A stretch of 58,385 nt of DNA from Desulfonatronum sp. (GTDB lineage: Bacteria; Desulfobacterota; Desulfovibrionia; Desulfovibrionales; Desulfonatronaceae). Below are positions 1 through 8,083 of this stretch, in pieces (position 1 is the first letter of the stretch; every line of letters begins with the position of its first letter). Both the position numbers and the translations under genes were made by a program. A model generated the notes under the pieces. The model saw nothing but the letters and a program-made list of their open reading frames with translations. It searched no databases and was not told the DNA's origin. The DNA lies in contig DSBL01000005.1 in the NCBI GenBank assembly GCA_011049455.1, positions 1-58,385 of the forward strand, written 5' to 3'.

Positions 1-1
1 C

Positions 2-925
2 CCCCCCAGGTGCGTGTTCAACACCCAAAAACTGATCAATGAGGACAAGGTCTTCGCCCTGTTCAATTACGTAGGCACGCCCACATCGGTCAAAATCATC
101 CCCATTGTGGAGGAGGCCAAAATCCCGCTTCTGGGCCTGTTCACCGGGGCAAATGCCTTGAGAGAACCCTTCAAGCGCTACATCATCAATGTCCGGGCCT
201 CCTATTATCAGGAAACCGGTGCGATGGTGAAACACTTTGTGGAAGATCTGGGGATAGCAAAGATAGCGGTCTTCTTCCAGGATGACGACTATGGGTTCGA
301 CGGCCTTGCCGGGACGGAGATCGCCCTGCAAAAATACGGCCTTGCCCCGGTTGCCACGGGCAGTTACGTCCGGGGGACCCTGGATGTGGAGGACGGGCTG
401 GACAAGATTATCGCCTCTCAGGCCCAGGCGGTGATCATGATCGGCACCTATGACTCCTGCGCCAAGTTCATCAGGTTGGCCAAGTCAAAAGGCTTCAACC
501 CCATCTTCCACAACGTCTCTTTTGTGGGTTCCGAGGAATTGGCCAGGAGATTGGGCAAGGAAGGGGACGGGGTCATTATCACCCAGGTGGTTCCACCACC
601 CCAGGAGAGGATCCTGCTGCCGGCTGCGGAGGACTATGCCCGCCTGCTGGATAAATACTTTCCGCAATATACCCCCACCTTCGCGGGATTTGAAGGATTC
701 CTCAATGCCAAAATCCTGATCGAGGGGTTGAGGCGGGTCGGAAAAGAGCTGGCCAGGGAAGACTTCATCAGTGCCATAGAGACGTTGGACATATACTTTG
801 TGGGTATCGGCGCCAAGGTATCCTTTGGTCCCAATGACCGCCAGGGATTGGATCAGGTATACTTCAGCAGGATTGAAGACGGCAAGGTCACCATGTTTAC
901 CGACTGGACGCATTTCAAGAGATAG
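2..925 (+). CDS. ABC-type branched-chain amino-acid-like substrate-binding protein, 5' truncated
   Basis: The 3' part of a type-1 periplasmic binding protein of the LivJ/LivK (Peripla_BP_6) kind. The reading frame is open to the left edge of the window, so the signal peptide and the first part of lobe 1 are missing; the GTG at 14 is probably an internal Val, not the start. What remains (about 305 residues) shows the family's alternating Rossmann-like pattern, including a segment reading VGTPTSVKIIPIVEEAKIPLLG and the VKHFVEDLGIAKIAVFFQDDDYG segment of the lobe hinge. The gene ends 10 bp before the next gene, a membrane histidine kinase. This suggests that the protein delivers a ligand to that kinase, or is a sensor in its own right, instead of serving an ABC importer; no permease genes are visible here. 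The ligand cannot be told from sequence. Confidence 0.8.
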   Translation, partial: PPRCVFNTQKLINEDKVFALFNYVGTPTSVKIIPIVEEAKIPLLGLFTGANALREPFKRYIINVRASYYQETGAMVKHFVEDLGIAKIAVFFQDDDYGFDGLAGTEIALQKYGLAPVATGSYVRGTLDVEDGLDKIIASQAQAVIMIGTYDSCAKFIRLAKSKGFNPIFHNVSFVGSEELARRLGKEGDGVIITQVVPPPQERILLPAAEDYARLLDKYFPQYTPTFAGFEGFLNAKILIEGLRRVGKELAREDFISAIETLDIYFVGIGAKVSFGPNDRQGLDQVYFSRIEDGKVTMFTDWTHFKR

Positions 926-935
926 TTTCTGGAAC

Positions 936-2918
936 ATGGAAACACTTCGCAAGCTGAGTTTTCAGAACAAGGTTTTGTTCAGCACCACATTCATCGTGGT
1001 TCTTCTGGCGATAGCCGTGGTTATTGTGATCCGCTGGGTGCTCCTGCCCAGCATGACCTCAGAGCTTACCAGAAGGGGGGTGGCCGTTGCCCAGAGCATA
1101 GCCCGTCTGAGCACGGCCTACATCCTGATAGGCAACAAGCCCATGCTGACCGGCTTGATCTTTGATGAAATGCAGCTCGAAGAGAGAAGACTCATTATAT
1201 CCTACATCGTCATCCTTGATAACAACCAGGAATTGCTGGCCCATACGTTTATCGGCGAGTTTCCCTCGTGGGTTATGCAAGCCAACAGCATTGGGCCGGA
1301 TCAGATCCGGAGCATCAAGTCCGTCAAGACCCCTGAAGGATATATCTACGACATTGCCGTGCCTGCGAAAGAGGGTTTTTACCGGGTCGGAACGGTTCGT
1401 GTGGGGGTGAATAAAGCCGTCATCGACCGGCTTATCGGAAAACTCTTCATCATATTGCTGGGAGCCGTTTCTGCGGTCATTGTGGGGGGCATTTTTATCA
1501 GTCAACGCCTGTCCAAGTATATTACCCGCCCTGTTACGCAACTCACCCGTCTCGCAGACGAGATCAGCCGCGGGAACCTGGATGTCACCTTTGACTTCGG
1601 CCCGAAGGTCAAGTGTTGGGAGATTGAGAAATGCGACAAAACCCATTGCCCGGCCTTTGGCAAAACCGAGGAAATGTGCTGGTTTATCGAGGGGACCCTG
1701 TGCACCGGGGCTCCCATGGGAAAGTTTACAGAGAAACTTGATGCGTGTCAAAAATGCAGGGTGTACAAGATGCATGGCGGTGACGAGATCGTCAGGCTTG
1801 CGGATGCTTTTTCCAACATGACCAGGAATCTAAAAGTCTCCAGGGATGAATTGCGCAGGGTCTACGATTTCCAGAGAAATCTCATTGAGGGTTCCATTGA
1901 TGGGATCGTGGCCACGGATGATCGAGAAAACATCGTCATCTTCAACCAGGGTGCGGAAAAGATCTTTGGATACGCATGCGGGGAGGTTGTTGGCAAGATG
2001 GATGTGGCCAGGCTCTATCCGCGCGGCCAGTCCAAGAGAGTATGGGAAGTCCTGAACGGGGATGGATACGGGGGGCCCGGCAAACTGGCCGACTATGAGA
2101 CCACCATTGTCAACAGTGCCGGCAACGAGGTGCCCGTGTGGCTTTCGGCAAGCATCATCTATGATCAGGGAAAGAGCCTGGGGACCGTGATGTTCTTTCA
2201 GGATTTGACCGAACGGAAGAGATTGGAAAAAAAGGTTCTGGAATCGGAAAGATTGGCCTCCATCGGTCTCGGGGTGGCCTATATCTCCCATGAAATCAAG
2301 AACCCCTTGATGGTCATCAGCGGCTTTGCCCAACAGGTTCTTCGCGGCATGGGCCAAGACGACAAAAACAGAGAAAAGTTGCAAATCATCATCACTGAAG
2401 TCAAAAGATTAGAGGAGTTCCTTACGGATATCAGCGACTTTACCAAGCTGTCCAAGCCAAAAAAGAGCATGGCTCGCATCAACAGCGTGGTAGAGGAAGT
2501 CTCCGCCTTTTTTGAGCAGGAATTTGACGATCATCATATAGCATTGGTCAAAACCGTTGATCCCCATATTCCGGAGAGCTTTTTTGATCCAAAGCAGATT
2601 AAACAGGTTCTCATAAATATCGTCAAGAATTCGGTGGAAGCCATGCCCCAAGGGGGGAAGCTGTCCCTTGAAACACGCCTCAAGGACGGCTGCGTCGAAA
2701 TCCTTGTCAGTGACACCGGGAAAGGAATCGCCCCGGAGAACTTGAAGGATATTTTCAACCCGTTCATCACCACCAAAACCAAAGGGACAGGCCTTGGGCT
2801 GGCCCTTTCCCGCACGATTATCGAAGATCATCAAGGCGAAGTGTTCATTCACAGCCAAGTGGGCGAAGGAACCGTCTGTACCATCGTTCTTCCTGTTCTC
2901 CGGGAGAGTTGCGTTTAA
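936..2918 (+). CDS. Membrane sensor histidine kinase with Cys-rich module in the HAMP region and a PAS domain
   Basis: A 660-residue sensor kinase. The ATG at 936 is chosen because the N-terminal membrane segment (about residues 14-36) follows directly; the open frame extends further upstream but only in antisense-like sequence over the preceding gene. Order: TM1, a periplasmic sensor of about 130 residues, TM2 (168-189), HAMP (from about 190), a cysteine-rich insert with Cys 227, 233, 238, 248, 256, 271 and 274, HAMP end, PAS (about 315-430), HisKA with SHEIKNPL (phospho-acceptor His452), and a HATPase domain with an N-box (NSVEAM), DTGKGI and GTGLGL. The Cys-rich insert resembles the 'two-CW' module I recall from deltaproteobacterial sensors; it may bind metal or a cofactor. 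No response regulator gene is adjacent. It follows a periplasmic binding protein gene by 10 bp, so that protein is a likely input partner. Confidence 0.9.
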   Translation: METLRKLSFQNKVLFSTTFIVVLLAIAVVIVIRWVLLPSMTSELTRRGVAVAQSIARLSTAYILIGNKPMLTGLIFDEMQLEERRLIISYIVILDNNQELLAHTFIGEFPSWVMQANSIGPDQIRSIKSVKTPEGYIYDIAVPAKEGFYRVGTVRVGVNKAVIDRLIGKLFIILLGAVSAVIVGGIFISQRLSKYITRPVTQLTRLADEISRGNLDVTFDFGPKVKCWEIEKCDKTHCPAFGKTEEMCWFIEGTLCTGAPMGKFTEKLDACQKCRVYKMHGGDEIVRLADAFSNMTRNLKVSRDELRRVYDFQRNLIEGSIDGIVATDDRENIVIFNQGAEKIFGYACGEVVGKMDVARLYPRGQSKRVWEVLNGDGYGGPGKLADYETTIVNSAGNEVPVWLSASIIYDQGKSLGTVMFFQDLTERKRLEKKVLESERLASIGLGVAYISHEIKNPLMVISGFAQQVLRGMGQDDKNREKLQIIITEVKRLEEFLTDISDFTKLSKPKKSMARINSVVEEVSAFFEQEFDDHHIALVKTVDPHIPESFFDPKQIKQVLINIVKNSVEAMPQGGKLSLETRLKDGCVEILVSDTGKGIAPENLKDIFNPFITTKTKGTGLGLALSRTIIEDHQGEVFIHSQVGEGTVCTIVLPVLRESCV

Positions 2919-3092
2919 TTGGCAACCTTTTCCCTGGCATAAACCGAAGATGACGCAGATTAAAAGAGAATAATAAAATAGGAATCACAAAAAATCCGCA
3001 AAAATCGGCGCGGTTTGCGGATAAAAATCTTTGATCCACAGACTACGCAGGCTGCAAAGATTCCGGACGGAAAATGATGGGTTCCTGAAGTT

Positions 3093-3365
3093 TCACGGAA
3101 TTCGATCATGCCGCCTGCCCGGCACTGCCGCAACGATTGCATTCAGTAAGGGTTTGGGCTTGCACGGGCAGATGGTCAGAAAATCCCCTCGCATGATGGT
3201 CTTGGAGAACTTTCTGCGGACATCGGAGAAGGCAAAATGCTTGCGGCCTCTAACTGCGTGTCGGCGATTCGGGGCTTTCTCGAGTTGCATGGCGTAGGTC
3301 CCGATTGTAGTGGCCATCATGCAAAAATTGAGGTGGTTGATGACTGCGCGGGGTCCCCTAATCAA
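3093..3365 (-). pseudogene. Possible transposase-like C-terminal remnant in a gene-poor stretch
   Basis: The 443 bp between the kinase (ends 2918) and the permease gene (ends 3362) hold no intact gene. On the minus strand there is a 90-codon frame rich in Arg/Lys and Cys (with FAFSDVRRKFSK and GDFLTICPCKP) that has the feel of the C-terminal tail of an IS transposase. It has no ribosome-binding site and overlaps the end of the permease gene by 4 bp. No inverted repeats or target duplication were seen. The family assignment is a guess; the frame could equally be chance. Confidence 0.2.
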
Positions 3366-5092
3366 TCATCAATGCAAAAGGAAATGTAGGTATTCCCGGA
3401 AAGGTGAAAGTGCAGCACGTTGCGGGCCGTCCTGGCCAGCAAAAACAGCCCCAGCCGTGAAAGCTCCCGGTCGTCCGCGCAGGAGGGGTGGACCGGAGGG
3501 AGGCACTGGTCCACGTCTTCGACCTGTGAACCGCAGATAATCTCCACGAACATGCCGTCCTCCTTACGCTGGATATCGAACAGACAGGTCTTGTCCTCGT
3601 CGGCGATGTGCTCGCAAAGATGGCTGAACGTCTCTTCGCAGGCCAGACGCAGGCGGTGAAAGCTTGTATCGCTCATCTTGAATCTATGCCGGACGTGCTC
3701 CAGCGTGGCCAACAGTTTGGGCATTTCCTCTCGTCGGGGTAAAAGCCGGAACGTCATCCGAGGTTTGGGAAAGAGGGCCAGCAAGAGGCTCATGAACATG
3801 GCCACGAATCCGCCCATGGCCACGCCGTTTTGCAGCATCGGGGCCAAGGCCACAGGCATTACGTCCGGAAAGAAGTTGCGGGTCTCGGCCACAAGTCCGG
3901 CGCAAAGGGACAGTCCCAGAATCAGCCCGACCTGGAAACCCAGTCCGGAGCTGGTGATCAAACCGATGCCCGCGGCAAAGAGCATCCCGCAGATGATCAC
4001 GAGCATGCCGCCGATGACCGGGGCGGGCAGGTCCAGCAGAAAACCGGAAATCTTAGGCAGGAAGGCCAGGGCGAACAGGATGGCTGCGCCCGACAAACCG
4101 ACGCGGCGGGACGCCACGCGGGTCATCTTGAGCAGCGGCAGATTGTCGCAGAACGTGGCCACAGGCGCGGCCCCGCATAATCCGGCCAGCCCCTTGGCCG
4201 CGGCGTCGCCGTAAAGTCCGGCCTGGACTTGCTGGTAGTCCACCTTGCGAAACCGGCGCAGCGAGAACTGCTGAACGAGCATAATGTTTCCGGTGCCTTC
4301 CATGGAGCTGACCAGCGCGGCCATAAGGAATGCCGCCAACAGCGGCATATGGCCCAGCCCCAGTTCCAGTTCCAGGCCGGGCCAGACCCATTGGGGCAAC
4401 CCGATCCAGGGCGCGGAAAGGGTCTGTTCAAGCCGGAGAATTCCGAAAAACCAAGACGCCGCACACCCCGCGCATAGTCCCAGAAGCGGGGTCCAGAGCC
4501 GCAGCGTGGTGTTGCCGAAAAGCATCAACAGCACGAGGGCGGTCATGGTGATCACACCCACGACATAGTTGGGATACGACCCGAAACCGGGGCGGTCTGG
4601 GAAGCCGCCCTGCCACAGCTCGATGGCGATGGGCATCAGGCTTAGCGCCACGAGAATGATCATGATCCCGCCGATTTGCGGGGTGACGATATGGCGTAAA
4701 AACCGCAAGAAATAGGAATAGAAAAAAACCACCGGCGCGCTGAGCATGGTCATGGTAGCCATCAGTTCCAGCCCGCCCATGCGCACGGCGCCCAGGGCGC
4801 AGGCCAGAAAGGCGGAATAGGAGCCCATGAAGAGCACGAACCCGCAGCCAATGCGCCCCACGCGCAGGGTCTGGATCAGGGTGCCCAGGGCCGCAACCAT
4901 GATCGTGGCGAAGGTGACGAAGGCCACCTGATCTGGCGGCGTGGGCGTGGCCTTGCCGATCATGATGGGCAGAAAGATGATCCCGTCGAAAATCAGGGTA
5001 ACATGGGTCAGGCCCAAAAGCAGGCACAGCCCCCAGCCGGGCTTGTCGTTTACGGCGTGAAGAATACTGTCTGAATCGGCGCGTGGGGTCAT
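3362..5092 (-). CDS. NCS2-type xanthine/uracil permease-like protein with C-terminal GHKL (anti-sigma/HATPase-like) domain
   Basis: A 576-residue protein. About 12 hydrophobic segments fill residues 20-445 in the pattern of nucleobase:cation symporter-2 (xanthine/uracil permease) proteins, including the SSMEGTGN and GAAPVATFCDN segments that correspond to the substrate-binding core. The last 130 residues are soluble and resemble an RsbW-type HATPase: a helix with LACEETFSHL at the N-box position and a SRLGLFLL stretch like the second glycine motif. The D-x-G-x-G motif is not visible, so ATP binding may be degraded. The start ATG at 5092 is supported by a 4-bp ATGA overlap with the stop of an upstream 62-codon gene; the open frame continues upstream but without family-like sequence. 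Substrate is unknown; a permease whose tail signals, or is gated, by the GHKL domain is an inference. Confidence 0.8.
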   Translation of the reverse strand: MTPRADSDSILHAVNDKPGWGLCLLLGLTHVTLIFDGIIFLPIMIGKATPTPPDQVAFVTFATIMVAALGTLIQTLRVGRIGCGFVLFMGSYSAFLACALGAVRMGGLELMATMTMLSAPVVFFYSYFLRFLRHIVTPQIGGIMIILVALSLMPIAIELWQGGFPDRPGFGSYPNYVVGVITMTALVLLMLFGNTTLRLWTPLLGLCAGCAASWFFGILRLEQTLSAPWIGLPQWVWPGLELELGLGHMPLLAAFLMAALVSSMEGTGNIMLVQQFSLRRFRKVDYQQVQAGLYGDAAAKGLAGLCGAAPVATFCDNLPLLKMTRVASRRVGLSGAAILFALAFLPKISGFLLDLPAPVIGGMLVIICGMLFAAGIGLITSSGLGFQVGLILGLSLCAGLVAETRNFFPDVMPVALAPMLQNGVAMGGFVAMFMSLLLALFPKPRMTFRLLPRREEMPKLLATLEHVRHRFKMSDTSFHRLRLACEETFSHLCEHIADEDKTCLFDIQRKEDGMFVEIICGSQVEDVDQCLPPVHPSCADDRELSRLGLFLLARTARNVLHFHLSGNTYISFCIDD

Positions 5093-5277
5093 GGGTGGCT
5101 TTCTTGGTGAGAAAGTGGGTCGGAATAGATGTTGTCGCTGGTCAGCGTAAGTGTGTTTTTGCTGATTTCCTTGCCCAGGGCTTTGCAGGTCACGACATAG
5201 CTGGTGAACAGGGTTGTGGCCAAGGCACCCAGCAGCAGGGCGGTCATCAGCGCGATGGTCCAGGATCTCTCTATCAT
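5089..5277 (-). CDS. Small single-span membrane protein, translationally coupled to the permease
   Basis: A 62-residue protein starting at the ATG at 5277. Residues about 6-30 form one hydrophobic span, followed by a polar tail rich in Ser, Thr and Asn that should lie on the far side of the membrane. Its stop codon overlaps the start of the permease gene as ATGA, the usual sign of translational coupling, and a good promoter lies about 50 bp upstream. A longer open frame exists upstream but crosses the promoter and is not credible. I recognise no family. The tight linkage suggests an accessory subunit or a regulator of the permease-GHKL protein. There is no strong Shine-Dalgarno sequence. Confidence 0.6.
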   Translation of the reverse strand: MIERSWTIALMTALLLGALATTLFTSYVVTCKALGKEISKNTLTLTSDNIYSDPLSHQESHP

Positions 5278-5324
5278 TTGGATGTGTCTGTATTGTTCGG
5301 CGCGAGTGTATCCTGAATATATAA

Positions 5325-5353
5325 ATTTTACGAAAAATCCCGGACTGATGCAA
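5325..5353 (-). promoter_or_regulatory. Sigma-70-type promoter for the small membrane protein / permease pair
   Basis: On the minus strand TTGCAT (5348-5353) and TAAAAT (5325-5330) are separated by exactly 17 bp, and they lie about 50 bp before the ATG at 5277. This is one of the best sigma-70-like matches in the window. Confidence 0.55.
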
Positions 5354-5571
5354 CTGCTCTCAGCAAAGATCGAGCGTGCTTCCCCTGACGGCGTAATGTG
5401 GTAATCTGGCGGACAAATTCTTGGGCGGCGAAAAAGATCACCCCCCCTCCTGGCCATGGCCCGCCGGGAGTTATCATAAGACTGGCGGTCGGGTAGTATT
5501 GCACGGTCCGGGAAAAGCGTCGGGCTGCCAAGAAGCCGGGCTTTCCGCGTTTCTCATGGCGGCGTTTTTCT

Positions 5572-5599
5572 TTGACAAGCCCTGGAACCTTTTATTAAA
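5572..5599 (+). promoter_or_regulatory. Candidate promoter upstream of the iron-type ABC operon
   Basis: TTGACA at 5572-5577 is followed after 16 bp by ATTAAA (5594-5599), or after 15 bp by TATTAA. It lies in the 462-bp intergenic stretch 5278-5739, which otherwise holds only the divergent promoter at 5325-5353. The 5' untranslated region would be about 130 nt. I saw no convincing Fur box. Confidence 0.3.
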
Positions 5600-5739
5600 G
5601 CATTGTCCGTAACAGTGAGAATGCCCCATCCCCGCCAGGATGCACGCCGGCTTTGAAGAGCGGGTCGAGGAGGACGAGAACGGCAAAGGATTGTTTCGGA
5701 CTTTTCCTGATGGTTCCACAAACCCATGGAGAAAAACGT

Positions 5740-6738
5740 ATGAAAAAATTCTTGCTTTTGCTCATGGCTTCGTTGTTGTCTTCCTCGGCGTTTGCCCAGG
5801 ACGCCTCCCTGGCGGAACAGGCCAAGGCCGAGGGCAGGGCCACATTCTACGCCAACATCACCGCCATTGAGCCGATCATGGAGGCCTTTTCCGCGGCCAC
5901 CGGGGTCAAGGGCGAGTATACCCGGATTTCCACGGCCAAATTCGTGGCCACGGTGCTCACCGAGTTTGAAGCCGGGAAACTGATGGCCGACGTGGTCCAG
6001 GCCCCGCTGCCCGTGCTGGAGATGCTCCGGGAGCGCGGCGTGCTGGCCGACTATTCCTCCCCGGCCGCTGCCGGCTATGAGGAATGGACGCGCAAGCAAG
6101 GCGGCATCCAGCTGTTCGGGATTGAATACGTGGGCCTGATCTACAACAAGGAATTGGTCCAGGCCGCTGATGTGCCCAAGCGCTATGAGGACCTGGCCGA
6201 CCCGAAATGGAAGGACAAGATCGTGATGGCCAATCCCGCTTCCCACGCCACGACCATCTCCTGGCTCATCGGGCTGAAGGAGAACGTCTTTGCCAGCGAG
6301 GACGAGTGGAGGGATTTTCTCAAGGGCTTGGCGGCCAACAATCCGATGTTCGTGGCCTCCTTCGGCCCCACCCCGGCTCCGGTGGAAAGCGGGGAAAAGC
6401 TGATCGCCATTTCCATGCCCAAGTACATCATCACCAAGGCCCCGGCCCCGCTGGACTGGGCCAGGGTGGAGCAGCCCCTGCTGGGCACGCCGCGGGCCAT
6501 CGCCATCACCTCCAAGGCCCCGCACCCCAACGCGGCCAGGCTGTTCGTGGATTATTGGCTGTCCAGCGAGGCCATGACCATGCTGGCCAGGGATGTGGGC
6601 GAGTACGTGCTCCATCCCGGGATTTTCCCGCCAATTGAAGACATGGACACGGCCCGGGTCCTGCCCATTCGGGAGCTGACGGACGAGGAAATCCAGAAAT
6701 GGGGCGAGGAATTCCAGAAGATATTCAAGGTGTCGTAA
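5740..6738 (+). CDS. ABC transporter substrate-binding protein, iron(III)/AfuA-FbpA type
   Basis: A 332-residue periplasmic protein of the Fe(III)/extracellular solute-binding family 1 kind. It starts at the ATG at 5740 with GGAG 9 bp before it; a classical signal peptide follows (KKF, a leucine-rich core, cleavage after SAFA). The mature protein reads like FbpA/AfuA proteins, which bind iron or small organophosphates: an NITAIEPIMEAF opening, YVGLIYNKELV in the middle and a DYWLSSEAM helix near the end. It is the first gene of a complete importer followed by an ATPase and a fused permease. A perfect 13-bp hairpin just behind its stop could protect this message end, giving more binding protein than membrane components. 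Ligand assignment to iron is by family only; thiamine, 2-aminoethylphosphonate or similar ligands cannot be excluded. Confidence 0.85.
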   Translation: MKKFLLLLMASLLSSSAFAQDASLAEQAKAEGRATFYANITAIEPIMEAFSAATGVKGEYTRISTAKFVATVLTEFEAGKLMADVVQAPLPVLEMLRERGVLADYSSPAAAGYEEWTRKQGGIQLFGIEYVGLIYNKELVQAADVPKRYEDLADPKWKDKIVMANPASHATTISWLIGLKENVFASEDEWRDFLKGLAANNPMFVASFGPTPAPVESGEKLIAISMPKYIITKAPAPLDWARVEQPLLGTPRAIAITSKAPHPNAARLFVDYWLSSEAMTMLARDVGEYVLHPGIFPPIEDMDTARVLPIRELTDEEIQKWGEEFQKIFKVS

Positions 6739-6763
6739 GGCGTCCAGTCCCACGGAAACTATC

Positions 6764-6794
6764 GTTGCCCGGCCTGGTCTTCAGGCCGGGCAAC
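6764..6794 (+). promoter_or_regulatory. Perfect intercistronic hairpin (13-bp stem, 5-nt loop)
   Basis: GTTGCCCGGCCTG at 6764-6776 is mirrored exactly at 6782-6794. It sits 25 bp after the binding-protein stop and 110 bp before the ATPase start, and no T-run follows. It is therefore more like an RNA-stabilising or partial-attenuation hairpin than a full terminator, as known between binding-protein and permease genes in other importer operons. Confidence 0.6.
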
Positions 6795-6904
6795 GTGTTG
6801 TCCGACAGACGAGGTCCCCTGCGCCCGTCGAGAGCCTGGGAACCTTGTCTCTCCCTGCCCCCGCTTTGGGCCTTTTCCGCCGCCGCAGGCAATGAAAGAG
6901 CGCC

Positions 6905-7990
6905 ATGGAAATACGAATCAGCAAGGTCAGCAAGCATTATTTTTCCGAGGGCAAGACCATCAAGGCCCTGGACGACGTGGATCTGACCATCCCGGCCAAC
7001 CAGATCTTCACCCTGCTGGGACCCAGCGGATGCGGCAAAACCACCCTGCTGCGGAGCATCGTCGGCCTTGAAACGCCGGACAGGGGGGAAATCAGCATCG
7101 GCGACGAGGTGGTCTGGTCCGGCCAGCGGCATGTCTTTGTTCCTCCGGAACGCCGGGGGCTGGGGATGGTCTTCCAGACCTATGCCATCTGGCCGCACAT
7201 GAATGTTTTCGACAACGTGGCCTATCCCCTGCAGACCCGCAAGATGTCCAGGGAGGTCATCCGCCGGAAGGTGGAAAAAACCCTGCAGTTCGTCCACCTG
7301 GCCGGCTTTGCAATGCGGCCGGCAACCAAGCTCTCTGGAGGCCAGCAGCAGCGGGTGGCCCTGGCTCGGGCCCTGGTGGCCGAGCCCAAGGTGATTCTTT
7401 TTGACGAGCCCTTGAGCAACCTGGACGCCAAGCTGCGCGAGGAAACCCGCAAGGAACTGCGCACATTCTTGACCGGGCTGAACATCACCGCGGTGTACGT
7501 GACCCACGACCGCATCGAGGCTCTGGCCCTGTCCGACAGCATTGCGGTGATGCGGGAGGGCAGGATCATTGAAATAGGCAGTCCCAAAAAGATTTATTTT
7601 GACGCTGATCATCGCTTTGTGGCCGATTTCATCGGCCGGGCCAACCTGATCAAAGCCCGGGTCACGGCCCAGGATAAGGAAACCACGCTCGTGGACTCGG
7701 CGCTGGGGCGCCTGACCTGCCAGAAGCGGGACATTGCTCCGGGCAGCGAGGTCACATTATGCATCCGGCCGGAGTTCTTTCAATTTTTGCCGGAAGGGGA
7801 GCAGACAAGCACCAATATCGTCCACGGACGGATCGAGTCCCTGGTCTTCGTGGGCGAGGCCTACGAAGCTGAAATCCGGGTCAAGGAGGAACGGTTGATC
7901 TCCAAGATCGATCCCGACGCCTCCCTGAGCGAAGGCGACCCCATCACCTTTCACGTGGCCCCTGAACATTGCCTGCTGATCACTCAGTAG
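6905..7990 (+). CDS. ABC transporter ATP-binding protein, iron/spermidine/sulfate (FbpC/PotA/CysA) class
   Basis: A 361-residue ATPase. Walker A GPSGCGKTT (39-47), Q-loop in FQTYAIWPHMNV, signature LSGGQQQR (143-150), Walker B ILFDEP (about 164-169), D-loop SNLDAKL and the switch His in VTHD are all intact. Residues after about 240 form a TOBE-type regulatory domain that is typical of the FbpC/PotA/CysA group. The ATG at 6905 has a GAAAGAG element upstream. It energises the permease encoded 93 bp downstream; together with the upstream binding protein this is a complete importer. Confidence 0.93.
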   Translation: MEIRISKVSKHYFSEGKTIKALDDVDLTIPANQIFTLLGPSGCGKTTLLRSIVGLETPDRGEISIGDEVVWSGQRHVFVPPERRGLGMVFQTYAIWPHMNVFDNVAYPLQTRKMSREVIRRKVEKTLQFVHLAGFAMRPATKLSGGQQQRVALARALVAEPKVILFDEPLSNLDAKLREETRKELRTFLTGLNITAVYVTHDRIEALALSDSIAVMREGRIIEIGSPKKIYFDADHRFVADFIGRANLIKARVTAQDKETTLVDSALGRLTCQKRDIAPGSEVTLCIRPEFFQFLPEGEQTSTNIVHGRIESLVFVGEAYEAEIRVKEERLISKIDPDASLSEGDPITFHVAPEHCLLITQ

Positions 7991-8083
7991 CGGCCGGCCC
8001 GCGGAACAAGCTGGCGCAACGCCTCCAAACGGCCTGAACAGGCCGGTGCGGGGTGTCGCGGCCGGATCACGGATAACTGGAAG

